Positions 37,445 to 45,853 of a stretch of 64,000 bases of DNA are shown here, piece after piece (the stretch's first letter is position 1; every line of letters begins with the position of its first letter). The stretch comes from Pseudosulfitobacter koreensis. GTDB taxonomy: Bacteria > Pseudomonadota > Alphaproteobacteria > Rhodobacterales > Rhodobacteraceae. The translations under genes were made by a program, and so were the position numbers. Location: the NCBI RefSeq assembly GCF_024733015.1, contig NZ_JANKJG010000002.1, forward strand, positions 62,001 through 126,000. Reading direction: 5' to 3'. Below the pieces are notes generated by a model. That model worked only from the letters and a program-made list of their open reading frames with translations, had not been told where the DNA came from and searched no databases.

Positions 37445-39111
37445 TGTATACCTATACCGATTTCGACGCCGCCTTTGTGGCCGAGCGCAACCGCCAGTTC
37501 CGCGCGCAGGTCGAACGCCGCGTGGACGGCAGCCTGACCGAAGACGAGTTCAAGCCCCTGCGCCTGATGAACGGTCTCTATCTGCAACTGCACGCCTACA
37601 TGCTGCGCGTGGCCGTGCCCTACGGCACGCTCTCCAGCCGTCAGATGGACCAGCTCGCCTACCTCGCCGAGAAATGGGACAAGGGCTATGGCCACTTCAC
37701 CACGCGCCAGAACATCCAGTACAACTGGCCCAAGCTGGCGGACGTGCCCGACATGCTCGACGCGCTGGCCGAGGTGCAGATGCACGCGATCCAGACCTCG
37801 GGCAACACCATCCGCAACGTGACGGCAGACCACTTCGCCGGTGCCGCCGCGGACGAGGTCGCCGATCCGCGCCCCGTCGCCGAACTGGTGCGCCAGTGGT
37901 CGACCGACCACCCCGAATTTCAGTTCATGCCGCGCAAGTTCAAGGTCGCCGTGACCGGTGCCGAAAATGACCGCGCCGTGATCCGCGCCCATGACATCGG
38001 CCTGCGCATCCTCGAGCGCGATGGCGTGATCGGCTACGAAGTGCTGGTGGGCGGCGGTCTGGGCCGCACCCCGATGATCGGCAAGGTGCTGCACGACTTC
38101 CTGCCCGAAGAAGACCTGCTGCCCTATCTGGAAAGCATCGTCAGCGTCTGGAACGAGATCGGCCGCCGCGACAACAAGTACAAGGCCCGGATCAAGATCA
38201 CCGTGCACGAGGTCGGCCTGGAAGAGATCCGTCGTCTGGTCGAGGAGCGCTTTGAACTGGTGAAACCCAGCTTTGCAGGCGTCGACCAGGACCACTTTGC
38301 CCGCATCAAGGCCCAGTTCGAAGCCCCTGATTTCGTGCAGAAATCCGTCGGTCCCTTCAACGAGAAATACAACGACGACCCGATCTTTCGCGCCTGGGCC
38401 GACACCAACCTGACCGCGCACCGCGCCGAAGGCTACAGCATCGTGTCGATTTCGCTCAAGGCGCACGGTGCCACGCCGGGCGACGCCACAGCCGAGCAGA
38501 TGCGCGTGATGGCCGACCTGGCGCGCAAGTACGGCCACGACGAGCTGCGCGTCAGCCACGAGCAAAACATAATCCTGCCCCACGTCCACCGCTCCGATCT
38601 ACCTGCGGTGCATGCCGCGCTGAAACAGCATGGCCTCGCCACCGCCAACATCAACCTGATCTCGGACATCATCGCCTGCCCCGGCATGGATTATTGCGCG
38701 CTGGCCACCGCCCGCTCGATCCCCATCGCACAGGAAATCGCCACCCGCTTCGACGACCTCAAGCTGGAACACGACATCGGCGAGCTCAAGATCAAGATCT
38801 CGGGTTGCATCAACGCCTGCGGCCACCACCACGTGGGCCACATCGGCATCCTGGGGCTCGACCGTGCGGGCGTGGAAAACTACCAGATCACGCTCGGCGG
38901 TGACCACACCCAGACCGCAGCCATCGGCGAGCGCGCAGGCCCCGGCTTTTCCGCCGACGCCATCGTGCCCGCCATCGAACGTCTGGTCGATGCCTACCTT
39001 GACCACCGCGAGGACCGCTCGGAGACGTTCCTGCAAACCTATCGCCGCCTCGGGATGGCACCGTTCAAGGCCGCCCTCTACCCCGAAGCCAAATCTGTCG
39101 CGGCCGAGTAA
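37444..39111 (+). CDS. cysI: Ferredoxin/NADPH-type sulfite reductase hemoprotein (CysI family)
   Basis: A 555-residue siroheme/4Fe-4S reductase converting sulfite to sulfide. Two ferredoxin-like and two SiR repeats are visible: GYGHFTTRQNIQYNW and TSGNTIRNVT; cluster and siroheme cysteines lie in IIACPGMDYCALA and KISGCINACGHHHVGHIG (Cys-x5-Cys ... Cys-x3-Cys). The family also includes nitrite reductases, but the cysG/cysH context fixes sulfite as substrate. No flavoprotein subunit (CysJ) is encoded; the downstream ferredoxin-NADP reductase probably supplies electrons through a ferredoxin. Confidence 0.93.
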   Translation: MYTYTDFDAAFVAERNRQFRAQVERRVDGSLTEDEFKPLRLMNGLYLQLHAYMLRVAVPYGTLSSRQMDQLAYLAEKWDKGYGHFTTRQNIQYNWPKLADVPDMLDALAEVQMHAIQTSGNTIRNVTADHFAGAAADEVADPRPVAELVRQWSTDHPEFQFMPRKFKVAVTGAENDRAVIRAHDIGLRILERDGVIGYEVLVGGGLGRTPMIGKVLHDFLPEEDLLPYLESIVSVWNEIGRRDNKYKARIKITVHEVGLEEIRRLVEERFELVKPSFAGVDQDHFARIKAQFEAPDFVQKSVGPFNEKYNDDPIFRAWADTNLTAHRAEGYSIVSISLKAHGATPGDATAEQMRVMADLARKYGHDELRVSHEQNIILPHVHRSDLPAVHAALKQHGLATANINLISDIIACPGMDYCALATARSIPIAQEIATRFDDLKLEHDIGELKIKISGCINACGHHHVGHIGILGLDRAGVENYQITLGGDHTQTAAIGERAGPGFSADAIVPAIERLVDAYLDHREDRSETFLQTYRRLGMAPFKAALYPEAKSVAAE

Positions 39112-39126
39112 GGTCAGGTGAAACCC

Positions 39127-39897
39127 ATGCTTCATCTTGCAAAGCAAACTCTCCCCGAAGGGCCGGTTCCCACGGACCTGCACCTTCAGGCAGAGGCGCT
39201 GAACGACCGGCTGCGCCATCACGGCGCGACGGACGTGCTGCGCGCGGCAGTGAACGAGGTCGAGGGCCTCGCCCTCGTCTCCAGCTTCGGCGCGGAATCG
39301 GTGGTGCTCTTGCACCTCGTGGCGATGGTCGATCCATCGGTGCCGGTGCTCTTCATCGACACCGAGATGCTCTTCACCGAAACGCTGGTCTACCAGCAGG
39401 AGGTCGCGGAGCGGCTGCACCTCAAGGATCTGCGCATCATCAAGGCCGCCGAGAACGAGGTCTCCTTCGAGGACCCCGACGGCACCCTGCACCAGTTCGA
39501 CACCGACGCCTGCTGCGCGCTGCGCAAGACGCGCCCCCTGCAAAAGGCGCTGGCGCAGCACGGCGGCTGGATCACGGGTCGCAAGCGCTATCAGTCCGGC
39601 CAGCGCGCCGAGCTGGAGTTCTTCGAGGTCGAGGACGCAGCCACAGGTCCACGCATCAAGGTCAATCCGCTGGCCCGCTGGAACCCCGAGGACGTGCGCG
39701 AATACATGATCGAAAACCGCCTGCCGCGTCACCCGCTGGTGGCCCAAGGCTATCCGTCCATCGGCTGCGCGCCCTGCACCTCGCCCGTGGCCGAAGGCGA
39801 AGACCCCCGCGCCGGACGCTGGCGGAACTCACAAAAGGACGAATGCGGCATCCATTTCGTGGATGGCAAGATGGTCCGCACAGGAGCGAAACAATGA
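39127..39897 (+). CDS. cysH: Assimilatory adenylyl-sulfate (APS/PAPS) reductase
   Basis: Reduces APS or PAPS to sulfite. The 256-residue protein has SSFGAESVVLLHL (PP-loop), FIDTEMLFTET and the two Cys pairs DACCALRK and IGCAPCTSP that bind a 4Fe-4S cluster. This is the bacterial APS-preferring type rather than the cluster-free enterobacterial PAPS type. The catalytic Cys is in DECGIH at the C-terminus. ATG 39127 follows AGGTG; a GTG three codons earlier is possible. Its stop overlaps the DUF934 start (ATGA). Confidence 0.95.
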   Translation: MLHLAKQTLPEGPVPTDLHLQAEALNDRLRHHGATDVLRAAVNEVEGLALVSSFGAESVVLLHLVAMVDPSVPVLFIDTEMLFTETLVYQQEVAERLHLKDLRIIKAAENEVSFEDPDGTLHQFDTDACCALRKTRPLQKALAQHGGWITGRKRYQSGQRAELEFFEVEDAATGPRIKVNPLARWNPEDVREYMIENRLPRHPLVAQGYPSIGCAPCTSPVAEGEDPRAGRWRNSQKDECGIHFVDGKMVRTGAKQ

Positions 39898-40331
39898 GCA
39901 TTATCGTGACCGACACCGGCTTTGGCCCCGACACCTGGGATGCGGGCTATACCGCGTTCGCCGAGGCCACAGGCGACGAAAACACCAACGACGTGACCGC
40001 CCTCGATGTCCCCAGCGACACCAATCATGCCGACATCACCCTCTCGCCCGGCCTCAAGATGGTGCGCATCGACTTTCCGTCCTCTGCGGACGGACGCGGC
40101 TTTACCATCGCACGGATGCTGCGGCTGCGCGGCTACACGGGCCGTCTGCGCGCGCGCGGTCACGTGATCGCCGATCAATACGCGATGGCGCGCCGCTGCG
40201 GCTTTGACGAGGTCGAGATCAGCCAGTCGCTGGCTGCACGCCAGCCCGAAGATCAGTGGCAGTTCCGCGCCGACTGGCAGGCCCATGATTATCAGGCCCG
40301 CCTGCGTGGCCAGACCAACGCGGCCATCTGA
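39894..40331 (+). CDS. DUF934 family protein in the cys operon
   Basis: A 145-residue protein typical of the gene after cysH in proteobacterial sulfate-assimilation operons (MVRIDFPSSADGRGFTIARMLR, GHVIADQYAMARRCGFDEVEI). The conserved SxADGRGF and DQ motifs mark the family; biochemical role unknown, presumed accessory to sulfite/APS reduction. Overlaps cysH by 4 bp with CAGGAG upstream. Confidence 0.88.
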   Translation: MSIIVTDTGFGPDTWDAGYTAFAEATGDENTNDVTALDVPSDTNHADITLSPGLKMVRIDFPSSADGRGFTIARMLRLRGYTGRLRARGHVIADQYAMARRCGFDEVEISQSLAARQPEDQWQFRADWQAHDYQARLRGQTNAAI

Positions 40332-40406
40332 CCCCTTTCGCCCGTTCCCCCTCCCCGTTATCAGTGAAGGCACGCGAGACACCAAGATTTGCGTGAACAT
40401 GAACAA

Positions 40407-41264
40407 ATGACCGAGCAATCCCCCGTGAACCAAGCCGCCGCCGCCAAGGCCCCGACCCTGCCCGATGCCCAGACCGTCACATCGGTGACCCACTGGACTG
40501 ACCGTCTGTTTTCGTTTCGCGTGACGCGCCCCGCGTCGCTGCGGTTCCGGTCGGGCGAATTCGTGATGATCGGCCTGATGGGCGACCCGCACCCCGAAAC
40601 CGGCAAGCAAAAACCACTGCTGCGTGCCTATTCGATCGCTTCCCCCGCCTGGGACGACGAGCTGGAGTTCTATTCGATCAAGGTGCCCGACGGCCCGCTG
40701 ACGTCCAAACTGCAACACATCCAGGTCGGCGACGAGATCATCCTGCGCCCCAAGCCCGTCGGCACGCTGGTGCACGATGCGCTGCTACCCGGCAAACGGT
40801 TGTGGTTCTTCTCGACCGGCACCGGCTTTGCGCCCTTCGCATCGCTGCTGCGCGAGCCCGACACATACGAGAAATACGACGAGGTCATCATCACCCACAC
40901 CTGCCGTGACGTGGCCGAGCTTGCCTATGGCGCCAAGCTGATCGAAGACCTGAAGGCCGACGAGATGATGCACGAGCTGATCGGCACAGAAAACCTGGCC
41001 AAGATCCGCTATTATCCGACCACCACCCGTGAACACAGCCCCAAGATGGGCCGCATCACCACCCTGCTGGAAGACGGCACCGTCTTTGCCGATCTGGGCG
41101 TGCCCGTCATCTCGCCCGAGACCGACCGCGCGATGGTCTGCGGGTCGCTGGCGTTCAACAAGGACATCCAGGCGCTTATGGAAGGCTATGGCCTGAAAGA
41201 GGGCGCCAACAGCGAGCCGGGTGATTACGTGATCGAAAAGGCCTTCGTCGGCGACGGGGTCTGA
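40407..41264 (+). CDS. fpr: Ferredoxin--NADP+ reductase
   Basis: A 285-residue FAD flavoprotein: RAYSIASPAWDDELEF binds FAD, FFSTGTGFAPFASLLRE binds NADP, and the C-terminus ends DYVIEKAFVGDGV. It lies 75 bp behind DUF934 on the same strand and probably closes the operon, passing NADPH electrons to a ferredoxin for CysI in place of CysJ. The ribosome-binding site is poor. Fpr is also commonly a stress protein in proteobacteria, so an independent promoter in the 75-bp gap is possible. Confidence 0.93.
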   Translation: MTEQSPVNQAAAAKAPTLPDAQTVTSVTHWTDRLFSFRVTRPASLRFRSGEFVMIGLMGDPHPETGKQKPLLRAYSIASPAWDDELEFYSIKVPDGPLTSKLQHIQVGDEIILRPKPVGTLVHDALLPGKRLWFFSTGTGFAPFASLLREPDTYEKYDEVIITHTCRDVAELAYGAKLIEDLKADEMMHELIGTENLAKIRYYPTTTREHSPKMGRITTLLEDGTVFADLGVPVISPETDRAMVCGSLAFNKDIQALMEGYGLKEGANSEPGDYVIEKAFVGDGV

Positions 41265-41289
41265 CCCCCAACCAACCGCCGGACATGAA

Positions 41290-41326
41290 AAAACCGCGCC
41301 TCGGATCGGGGCGCGGTTTTCTTTTT
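41290..41326. terminator. Bidirectional terminator between fpr and the Ala-rich protein gene
   Basis: Stem AAAACCGCGCC/GGCGCGGTTTT with an 8-9 base loop; CTTTTT follows on the plus strand and T-rich sequence on the minus strand. Confidence 0.85.
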
Positions 41327-41347
41327 GCTCAGCTGAACCGAAAAGGC

Positions 41348-42031
41348 TTAGAGGCCCATCGCTTCGCGGATCTGGGTCAGAATGATTTCCAGCGCCTGCG
41401 GGTTGTCGCGGGCCTTTTCCAGACCATCGCTCAGCAGCTTTTTCTGGATCGTGCCCAGATCGGATTCCTCGATCATCGTGGCCACCCGGTCATAGTCGAA
41501 CCCCTCGACCGTCAGCGTCTCTGCGGGTGTGGCGGCGTCGACAGATGCATCTGCTGTCGCGTCCACGTTCGCCGCATCAGTATCGGCTGTCGCCGCGGTG
41601 TCGGCTGTCGCATCAGCAGTTGCCGCAGGCGCTGTGGCCTCATCTGCCTCTGCCGTCGCGTCTTCGGTCACGACCTCGGCTGGCGCTTCACCGGCGACCA
41701 TGTTTTCCGCCGCTGCATCAGCATCGGTTGCTGCCTCTTCCATGGCCGCTGCTGCATTATCTGCTGCTTCTTCGGTCGCGGCTGCGGCATCGGCCGCGGC
41801 GTCTTCGGTCGCTGTCGCGGCCTCGCCTGCGGCGTCAACCGCATCGGCCACGGCACCTTCGGTGGCCTCTACAGCGGCACCGACACTCTCGGACGCGCTT
41901 TCCAGTGCTTCGGGCGCGTTCACCGCATCGGCGGCTTCGGTCGCAACCTCTTGAATGCTGCGGCCAGACCACAACAGATAGCCACCCAGCACCACGGCAG
42001 CGGCGACGACGATCCACAACAGATTTTTCAT
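41348..42031 (-). CDS. Ala-rich single-pass membrane protein
   Basis: A 227-residue protein. One N-terminal membrane anchor (NLLWIVVAAAVVLGGYLLW) is followed by about 140 residues of Ala/Glu/Asp/Thr low complexity (AATATEDAAADAAAATEEAA), probably an extended or coiled-coil periplasmic arm, and a compact C-terminal domain (GFDYDRVATMIEESDLGTIQKKLLSDGLEKA). GAGGG precedes ATG 42031. It is convergent with fpr and divergent from infC. The composition resembles the OmpA-family protein at 42866-44761; both may reach toward the cell wall. Family unknown. Confidence 0.75.
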   Translation of the reverse strand: MKNLLWIVVAAAVVLGGYLLWSGRSIQEVATEAADAVNAPEALESASESVGAAVEATEGAVADAVDAAGEAATATEDAAADAAAATEEAADNAAAAMEEAATDADAAAENMVAGEAPAEVVTEDATAEADEATAPAATADATADTAATADTDAANVDATADASVDAATPAETLTVEGFDYDRVATMIEESDLGTIQKKLLSDGLEKARDNPQALEIILTQIREAMGL

Positions 42032-42221
42032 TGTTACTTTCCCTCTATGATTTTACGGTCGGCCCTCTGGCGCCGCCCGGTTCCTTGGCCTTTCAGATGC
42101 GCACTGTTTTGCACAGGTGCAAGGGGAATTTCCATGATTTACACCCCTGCGCGCCGTTTTGCGCCTTGAATGCAGCCGGGGGTGCGTCTACTTTGAAGCC
42201 TTGACAAATATTGCAATGATC

Positions 42222-42238
42222 AAAGGACCTTCATCATC
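42222..42238 (+). promoter_or_regulatory. infC ribosome-binding site with AUC start
   Basis: AAAGGACCTTCATC followed by ATC: a good Shine-Dalgarno in front of two successive ATC codons. High IF-3 should block initiation here, giving feedback control. Confidence 0.8.
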
Positions 42239-42787
42239 GCTCGCAGACCACATAACGCGCCGCCCCAACGAGACACCGGCCCGCGCATCAACGAAAAAAT
42301 CCGTTCCAACGAAATTCGCCTGATCGGCGCCGAGGGTGAGAATGTGGGTGTCGTGACGCCCGCCCGCGCGATGGCGATGGCCGAAGAGGCCGGTTTGGAC
42401 CTGGTCGAGATTTCGCCGAATGCCGTGCCGCCCGTGTGCAAGATCATGGATTTCGGCAAGTTCAAGTACGAACAGCAGAAACGCGAGAGCGAAGCGCGCA
42501 AGAAGCAGAAGATCATCGAGATCAAAGAGGTCAAGTTCCGTCCCAACACGGATACCAACGACTACGAAGTCAAGATGCGCAACGTGTTCAAGTTTCTCGA
42601 AAACGGCGACAAGGTAAAGATTACCCTGCGCTTTCGGGGCCGCGAGATGGCCCACCAGAACCTGGGCCGCGAACTGCTTGAACGTGTCGCCGCAGACACC
42701 AAGGACGTCGGCAAGATCGAGAACTTCCCCAAGATGGAAGGCCGCCAGATGGTCATGCTGATAGGGCCGGTCGCCTCCAAGGGCTGA
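42236..42787 (+). CDS. infC: Translation initiation factor IF-3 (AUC start codon)
   Basis: IF-3 binds the 30S subunit and rejects non-canonical start codons. The 183-residue product has the N-domain ([29 protein letters not shown]), the linker helix with [12 protein letters not shown], and the C-domain ([27 protein letters not shown]). No ATG, GTG or TTG precedes the conserved N-terminus. AAAGGA at 42222-42227 points to ATC at 42236 (8-nt spacing), giving MARRPHN. A second ATC directly before it (42233) is a less well spaced alternative. A rare start is the known basis of infC autoregulation in E. coli (AUU). Confidence 0.93.
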   Translation: MARRPHNAPPQRDTGPRINEKIRSNEIRLIGAEGENVGVVTPARAMAMAEEAGLDLVEISPNAVPPVCKIMDFGKFKYEQQKRESEARKKQKIIEIKEVKFRPNTDTNDYEVKMRNVFKFLENGDKVKITLRFRGREMAHQNLGRELLERVAADTKDVGKIENFPKMEGRQMVMLIGPVASKG

Positions 42788-42814
42788 TATTTCTTCCAAT
42801 CATTTCCATAAAAT

Positions 42815-42845
42815 AAGGGCGCTGCATCTCTGCAGCGCCCTTTTT
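42815..42845 (+). terminator. Terminator after infC
   Basis: Stem AAGGGCGCTGCA/TGCAGCGCCCTT with loop TCTC, followed by TTTTT. It may also serve the convergent OmpA-family gene. Confidence 0.9.
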
Positions 42846-42865
42846 CGTCTCGTATCGCGGCGGCC

Positions 42866-44761
42866 TTAGCGCAGCAGCGGCGTGACGTTGCGCACGGCGG
42901 CACGGCGGTTGGCCCGCTCGGCTGTCTGGGTGCGGATCTTCAACGCGCTCTCGCCGTAACCTTGGGTGACCAGGTTTTCCGGCGGTACGTCGAAATACTC
43001 GGTCAGGGCCAGCGCCACGGTCTCGGCACGACGGTCAGAGAGTGCCAGGTTATAGGCATCGTCGCCCACGGCATCCGTGTGACCTTCGATCAGGAAGATC
43101 GCACTTGGGTCATCCTCGATCGCATCCACGATCGCGCCGCCCACATCGGCCAGTTCCTCGGCCTGGCTGGCACGGATCGCAGCAGACCCGGTGTCGAACG
43201 TCACGCTGTTCAGCTCGATGGTCGGCACCAGCTCGCGCACGGCACGGATTTCACGGACCTGGCTCAGCGAGAATGTGCGACCAACGTCACGTGCACTTTG
43301 TGCCGACAGGGCCGAGCGCAGCGCTGCCACATCCGTCGCATCGGTGGCGGTTGCCCGGTTTACATCCTGCGATTCCAGGAACGAAACCGAGACCGGCTCC
43401 ACATCGCGGGTGTCGTCGATCAACGTGATCTCTGTCCCGTCAGTGCGGCGCAGGAAACGCTCGACCACGGTGCCATCGGCGGATGCGATGGTCACGACCT
43501 GGCTGCCATCGGGACGGGTGACGGTGGTGCGCGTCGATCCATCGGCAAAGCTTTCGGTGCGCACGTCCGAACCGGGCTGACGCAGCAGTTCATTGTCGCT
43601 TTTCAGCACACGCAGATCACCATCCCGGCGCACGACCACACGGTCGCCCGAGTTCGACACGACTTCGTCGCCATTGTTCAACACGTTGCCAACCACCACG
43701 GCACCAAGACCCAGCAGCAGCGCGGTTTCGAACTTGCTCAGACCGCTGTCATCTTCCTCGATGGCGGCTTCGGCGTTGGCACGTGTCTCGAAGTCCTCAT
43801 CGCTCGACCGGCTGGTTTCCTCGGTGACGGTTTCGACCTGCACCTCTTCAGCTTCGGCGTCTTCCTGTGCGGCACGTGCCTCACGGCGTGCGGCCTGACG
43901 CTCTGCCTGACGTTCGGCGCGGCGCTCTTCACGGCGGGCCTCGCGGGCGATTTCCTCTTCGGTCATCTCGGTCTCGGTCGCTTCGGTCTGCTCGGTCGTC
44001 GCATCGGCCTCTGCTTCAGCCTGCACTTCGGCCTCGGCATCGGCTTCGGCATCAGCGTCCGGAGTTGCGTCCTGCGTGGTCTCGGTCACCTCTTCCGCTG
44101 CCTCCTGCGCCTCTTGCTCAACGCGCTCGGCTTCGGCGGCGACATCCGCCTCGGCATCGGTTGCAGCATTGCCCAATGTCTCCAACGGAGTCTCGGCATC
44201 GGCTTCAGCTTCGGCTTCGGCCTGCGCTTCTATTGCAGCGGCGGCATTTGCGTCAGCTTGTGCATCGGCGGCCTCCTGGGCACGTTCAGCCTCCGCTTCG
44301 GCCTCCGCCTGGGCATTGGCGGCGGCTTCTGCTTCCGCGGCTTCCGCTGCGGCCTCTGCGGCCTCTGCCTCTGCTGCTTCGGCTGCCTCGGCGGCTTCGG
44401 CTTCCGCTGCGGCCTCAGCTTCTGCTGCGGCCTCGGCTTCCGCTTCCGCTGCGGCTTCATCAGCCTCGGCTTGCTGTCTCGCCTGCTCTGCTTCGGCTTC
44501 AGCAGCGGCCGCCGCTTCGGTTTCAGCGTTCACATCAGCCTCGGTCTCGGTCTCGGCAGTAGCCTCGGCCTCAGCTTCCTCGGCGACCTCAGCCTCCGCT
44601 TCCGTCTCTGCATCAGCACCAACCTCCAGACCGTCCTCGGTCAGCTTCAGGGTGGTCTCACCTTGGGTGTCGCCCTGCGTGATCTGCGCAAAGCTCGGCG
44701 CCGGGGCAACCAGTGCCGTGCACAGCATCATCGCGGTTGTACGTTTCAGAATAGATGTCAT
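42866..44761 (-). CDS. OmpA-family protein with very long Ala/Glu-rich region
   Basis: A 631-residue exported protein. A signal peptide (LCTALVAPAPSFA) is followed by about 300 residues of Ala/Glu/Asp low complexity with coiled-coil character, an Arg/Glu-rich segment (AREARREERRAERQAERQ), a hydrophobic segment (FETALLLGLGAVVVGNVL), and a C-terminal OmpA/MotB peptidoglycan-binding domain (about 505-625: IELNSVTFDTGSAAIRASQ, IEGHTDAVGDDAYNLALSDRRA). It should link the envelope to peptidoglycan. ATG 44761 follows AAAGG. The plus strand of this region also looks open (640 codons) only because of the repetitive GC-rich composition. Confidence 0.85.
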   Translation of the reverse strand: MTSILKRTTAMMLCTALVAPAPSFAQITQGDTQGETTLKLTEDGLEVGADAETEAEAEVAEEAEAEATAETETEADVNAETEAAAAAEAEAEQARQQAEADEAAAEAEAEAAAEAEAAAEAEAAEAAEAAEAEAAEAAAEAAEAEAAANAQAEAEAEAERAQEAADAQADANAAAAIEAQAEAEAEADAETPLETLGNAATDAEADVAAEAERVEQEAQEAAEEVTETTQDATPDADAEADAEAEVQAEAEADATTEQTEATETEMTEEEIAREARREERRAERQAERQAARREARAAQEDAEAEEVQVETVTEETSRSSDEDFETRANAEAAIEEDDSGLSKFETALLLGLGAVVVGNVLNNGDEVVSNSGDRVVVRRDGDLRVLKSDNELLRQPGSDVRTESFADGSTRTTVTRPDGSQVVTIASADGTVVERFLRRTDGTEITLIDDTRDVEPVSVSFLESQDVNRATATDATDVAALRSALSAQSARDVGRTFSLSQVREIRAVRELVPTIELNSVTFDTGSAAIRASQAEELADVGGAIVDAIEDDPSAIFLIEGHTDAVGDDAYNLALSDRRAETVALALTEYFDVPPENLVTQGYGESALKIRTQTAERANRRAAVRNVTPLLR

Positions 44762-44954
44762 GTGTTGACCTTTCTCTTTGCGTTTCAAGAACTCCACGCT
44801 CTGCGACCTAACGCGAGGCCGCAGGGTTGCGTTCCCCACAAAGGTGGTGCCGAGAGGCGTTGTTATACAATATCAGGCCGATAATCCCCTGTTTTCCATG
44901 TAAATAGGCCCCCGCCATCGGCGAGGGCCCGCTCATTTCAACCCTAAGGTAGGA

Positions 44955-45743
44955 TCAGCTGGCGGCGGTCACCGCACGACGGGTCATCACCCCCACCAGA
45001 TGCGCGCGATACGCTGCGGTGCCATGCAGATCGCCGATCATGTCATCGGCGGGCAGCGTCAGCCCTTCCAGCGCGTCAGCGGCAAAGTTCTGCGACAGCG
45101 CAGCCTCGGCTTCGGACCAGCGAAACACACCGTTGTTCGACGCGCCAGTGACCGCGACACGCACCCCACCGGCGTATTGCGCGACAAAGACCGCAACCAG
45201 CGGAAACCGCGATGCAGGCTGCGCGATCTTCGAATAATGCGACACCTTGGGAATGGGAAAGCGCACCTGGGTGATGATCTCGCCCTCTTCCAGCGCAGTG
45301 GTGAACATGCCCTGGAAATAATCATCCGCCGCGATCTCTCGCGTGTTGGTCACGATTGTCGCGCCCGACCCAAGTGCCGCCGCCGGGTAGCAGGCAGACG
45401 GGTCGTTATTCGCCAGCGACCCACCGATGGTGCCCCGGTTGCGCACCGCAGGATCACCGATCCGCCCCGCAAGACCCGCAAGCCCCGGATAGGCATCCGC
45501 CGCATCCTCGGCCACAACACGGTGCGTGGTGCCGCCACCGATCACAACGCTGTCGCCATCCTTGGTCACCCCCTGCATGTCCGAAATGCCGGTCAGGCTG
45601 ACCAGCTTCGACGGGCTCGCCAGCCGCTGTTTCAGCGTGGGGATCAGCGTCTGCCCGCCCCCCAGCGCCTGCGCGTCCTCGTCGCCCAGTGCCTTTACGG
45701 CCTCGTCCACCGTCGCCGGTTTCACAAAGTCAAAGTTGTACAT
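44955..45743 (-). CDS. coxM: Molybdenum hydroxylase FAD subunit (CoxM-like)
   Basis: The 262-residue medium subunit of a xanthine-oxidase-family enzyme. The FAD site is ALGGGQTLIPTLK and RNRGTIGGSLANNDPSACYP. It shuttles electrons from the Fe-S subunit to an acceptor. AAAGGATG precedes ATG 45743. It is third in the order S-L-M, the arrangement of form-II cox operons, 110 bp behind coxL; that gap contains repeat D. Confidence 0.9.
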   Translation of the reverse strand: MYNFDFVKPATVDEAVKALGDEDAQALGGGQTLIPTLKQRLASPSKLVSLTGISDMQGVTKDGDSVVIGGGTTHRVVAEDAADAYPGLAGLAGRIGDPAVRNRGTIGGSLANNDPSACYPAAALGSGATIVTNTREIAADDYFQGMFTTALEEGEIITQVRFPIPKVSHYSKIAQPASRFPLVAVFVAQYAGGVRVAVTGASNNGVFRWSEAEAALSQNFAADALEGLTLPADDMIGDLHGTAAYRAHLVGVMTRRAVTAAS

Positions 45744-45799
45744 ATTCGCATCCTTTCCGTACAGCCAGCAGACCGGCCCTTCCCGGTTTCTTTTGGCCA

Positions 45800-45840
45800 A
45801 AAATATCCCCGGGGGTTCCGGGGGCAGCGCCCCCGAAATT
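45800..45840. repeat. GC-rich repeat, copy D, between coxL and coxM
   Basis: AAAAATATCCCCGGGGGTTC followed by the perfect hairpin CGGGGGC-AGC-GCCCCCG (45819-45835). Same family as the elements at 6286, 48271 and 52631. It lies within the operon. Confidence 0.75.
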
Positions 45841-45853
45841 CCCCCCCATCCGC

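Noticed and set aside
41285-42204. Cys/Arg-rich open frames on the plus strand opposite the Ala-rich membrane protein
   Set aside because: Compositional shadows of the Ala-rich coding region, as above.
42962-44884. 640-codon Gly/Phe/Cys-rich open frame on the plus strand
   Set aside because: Antisense of the Ala/Glu-rich OmpA-family gene; repetitive GCx/GAx codons read backwards as Gly/Ser/Phe/Cys. No family signal.
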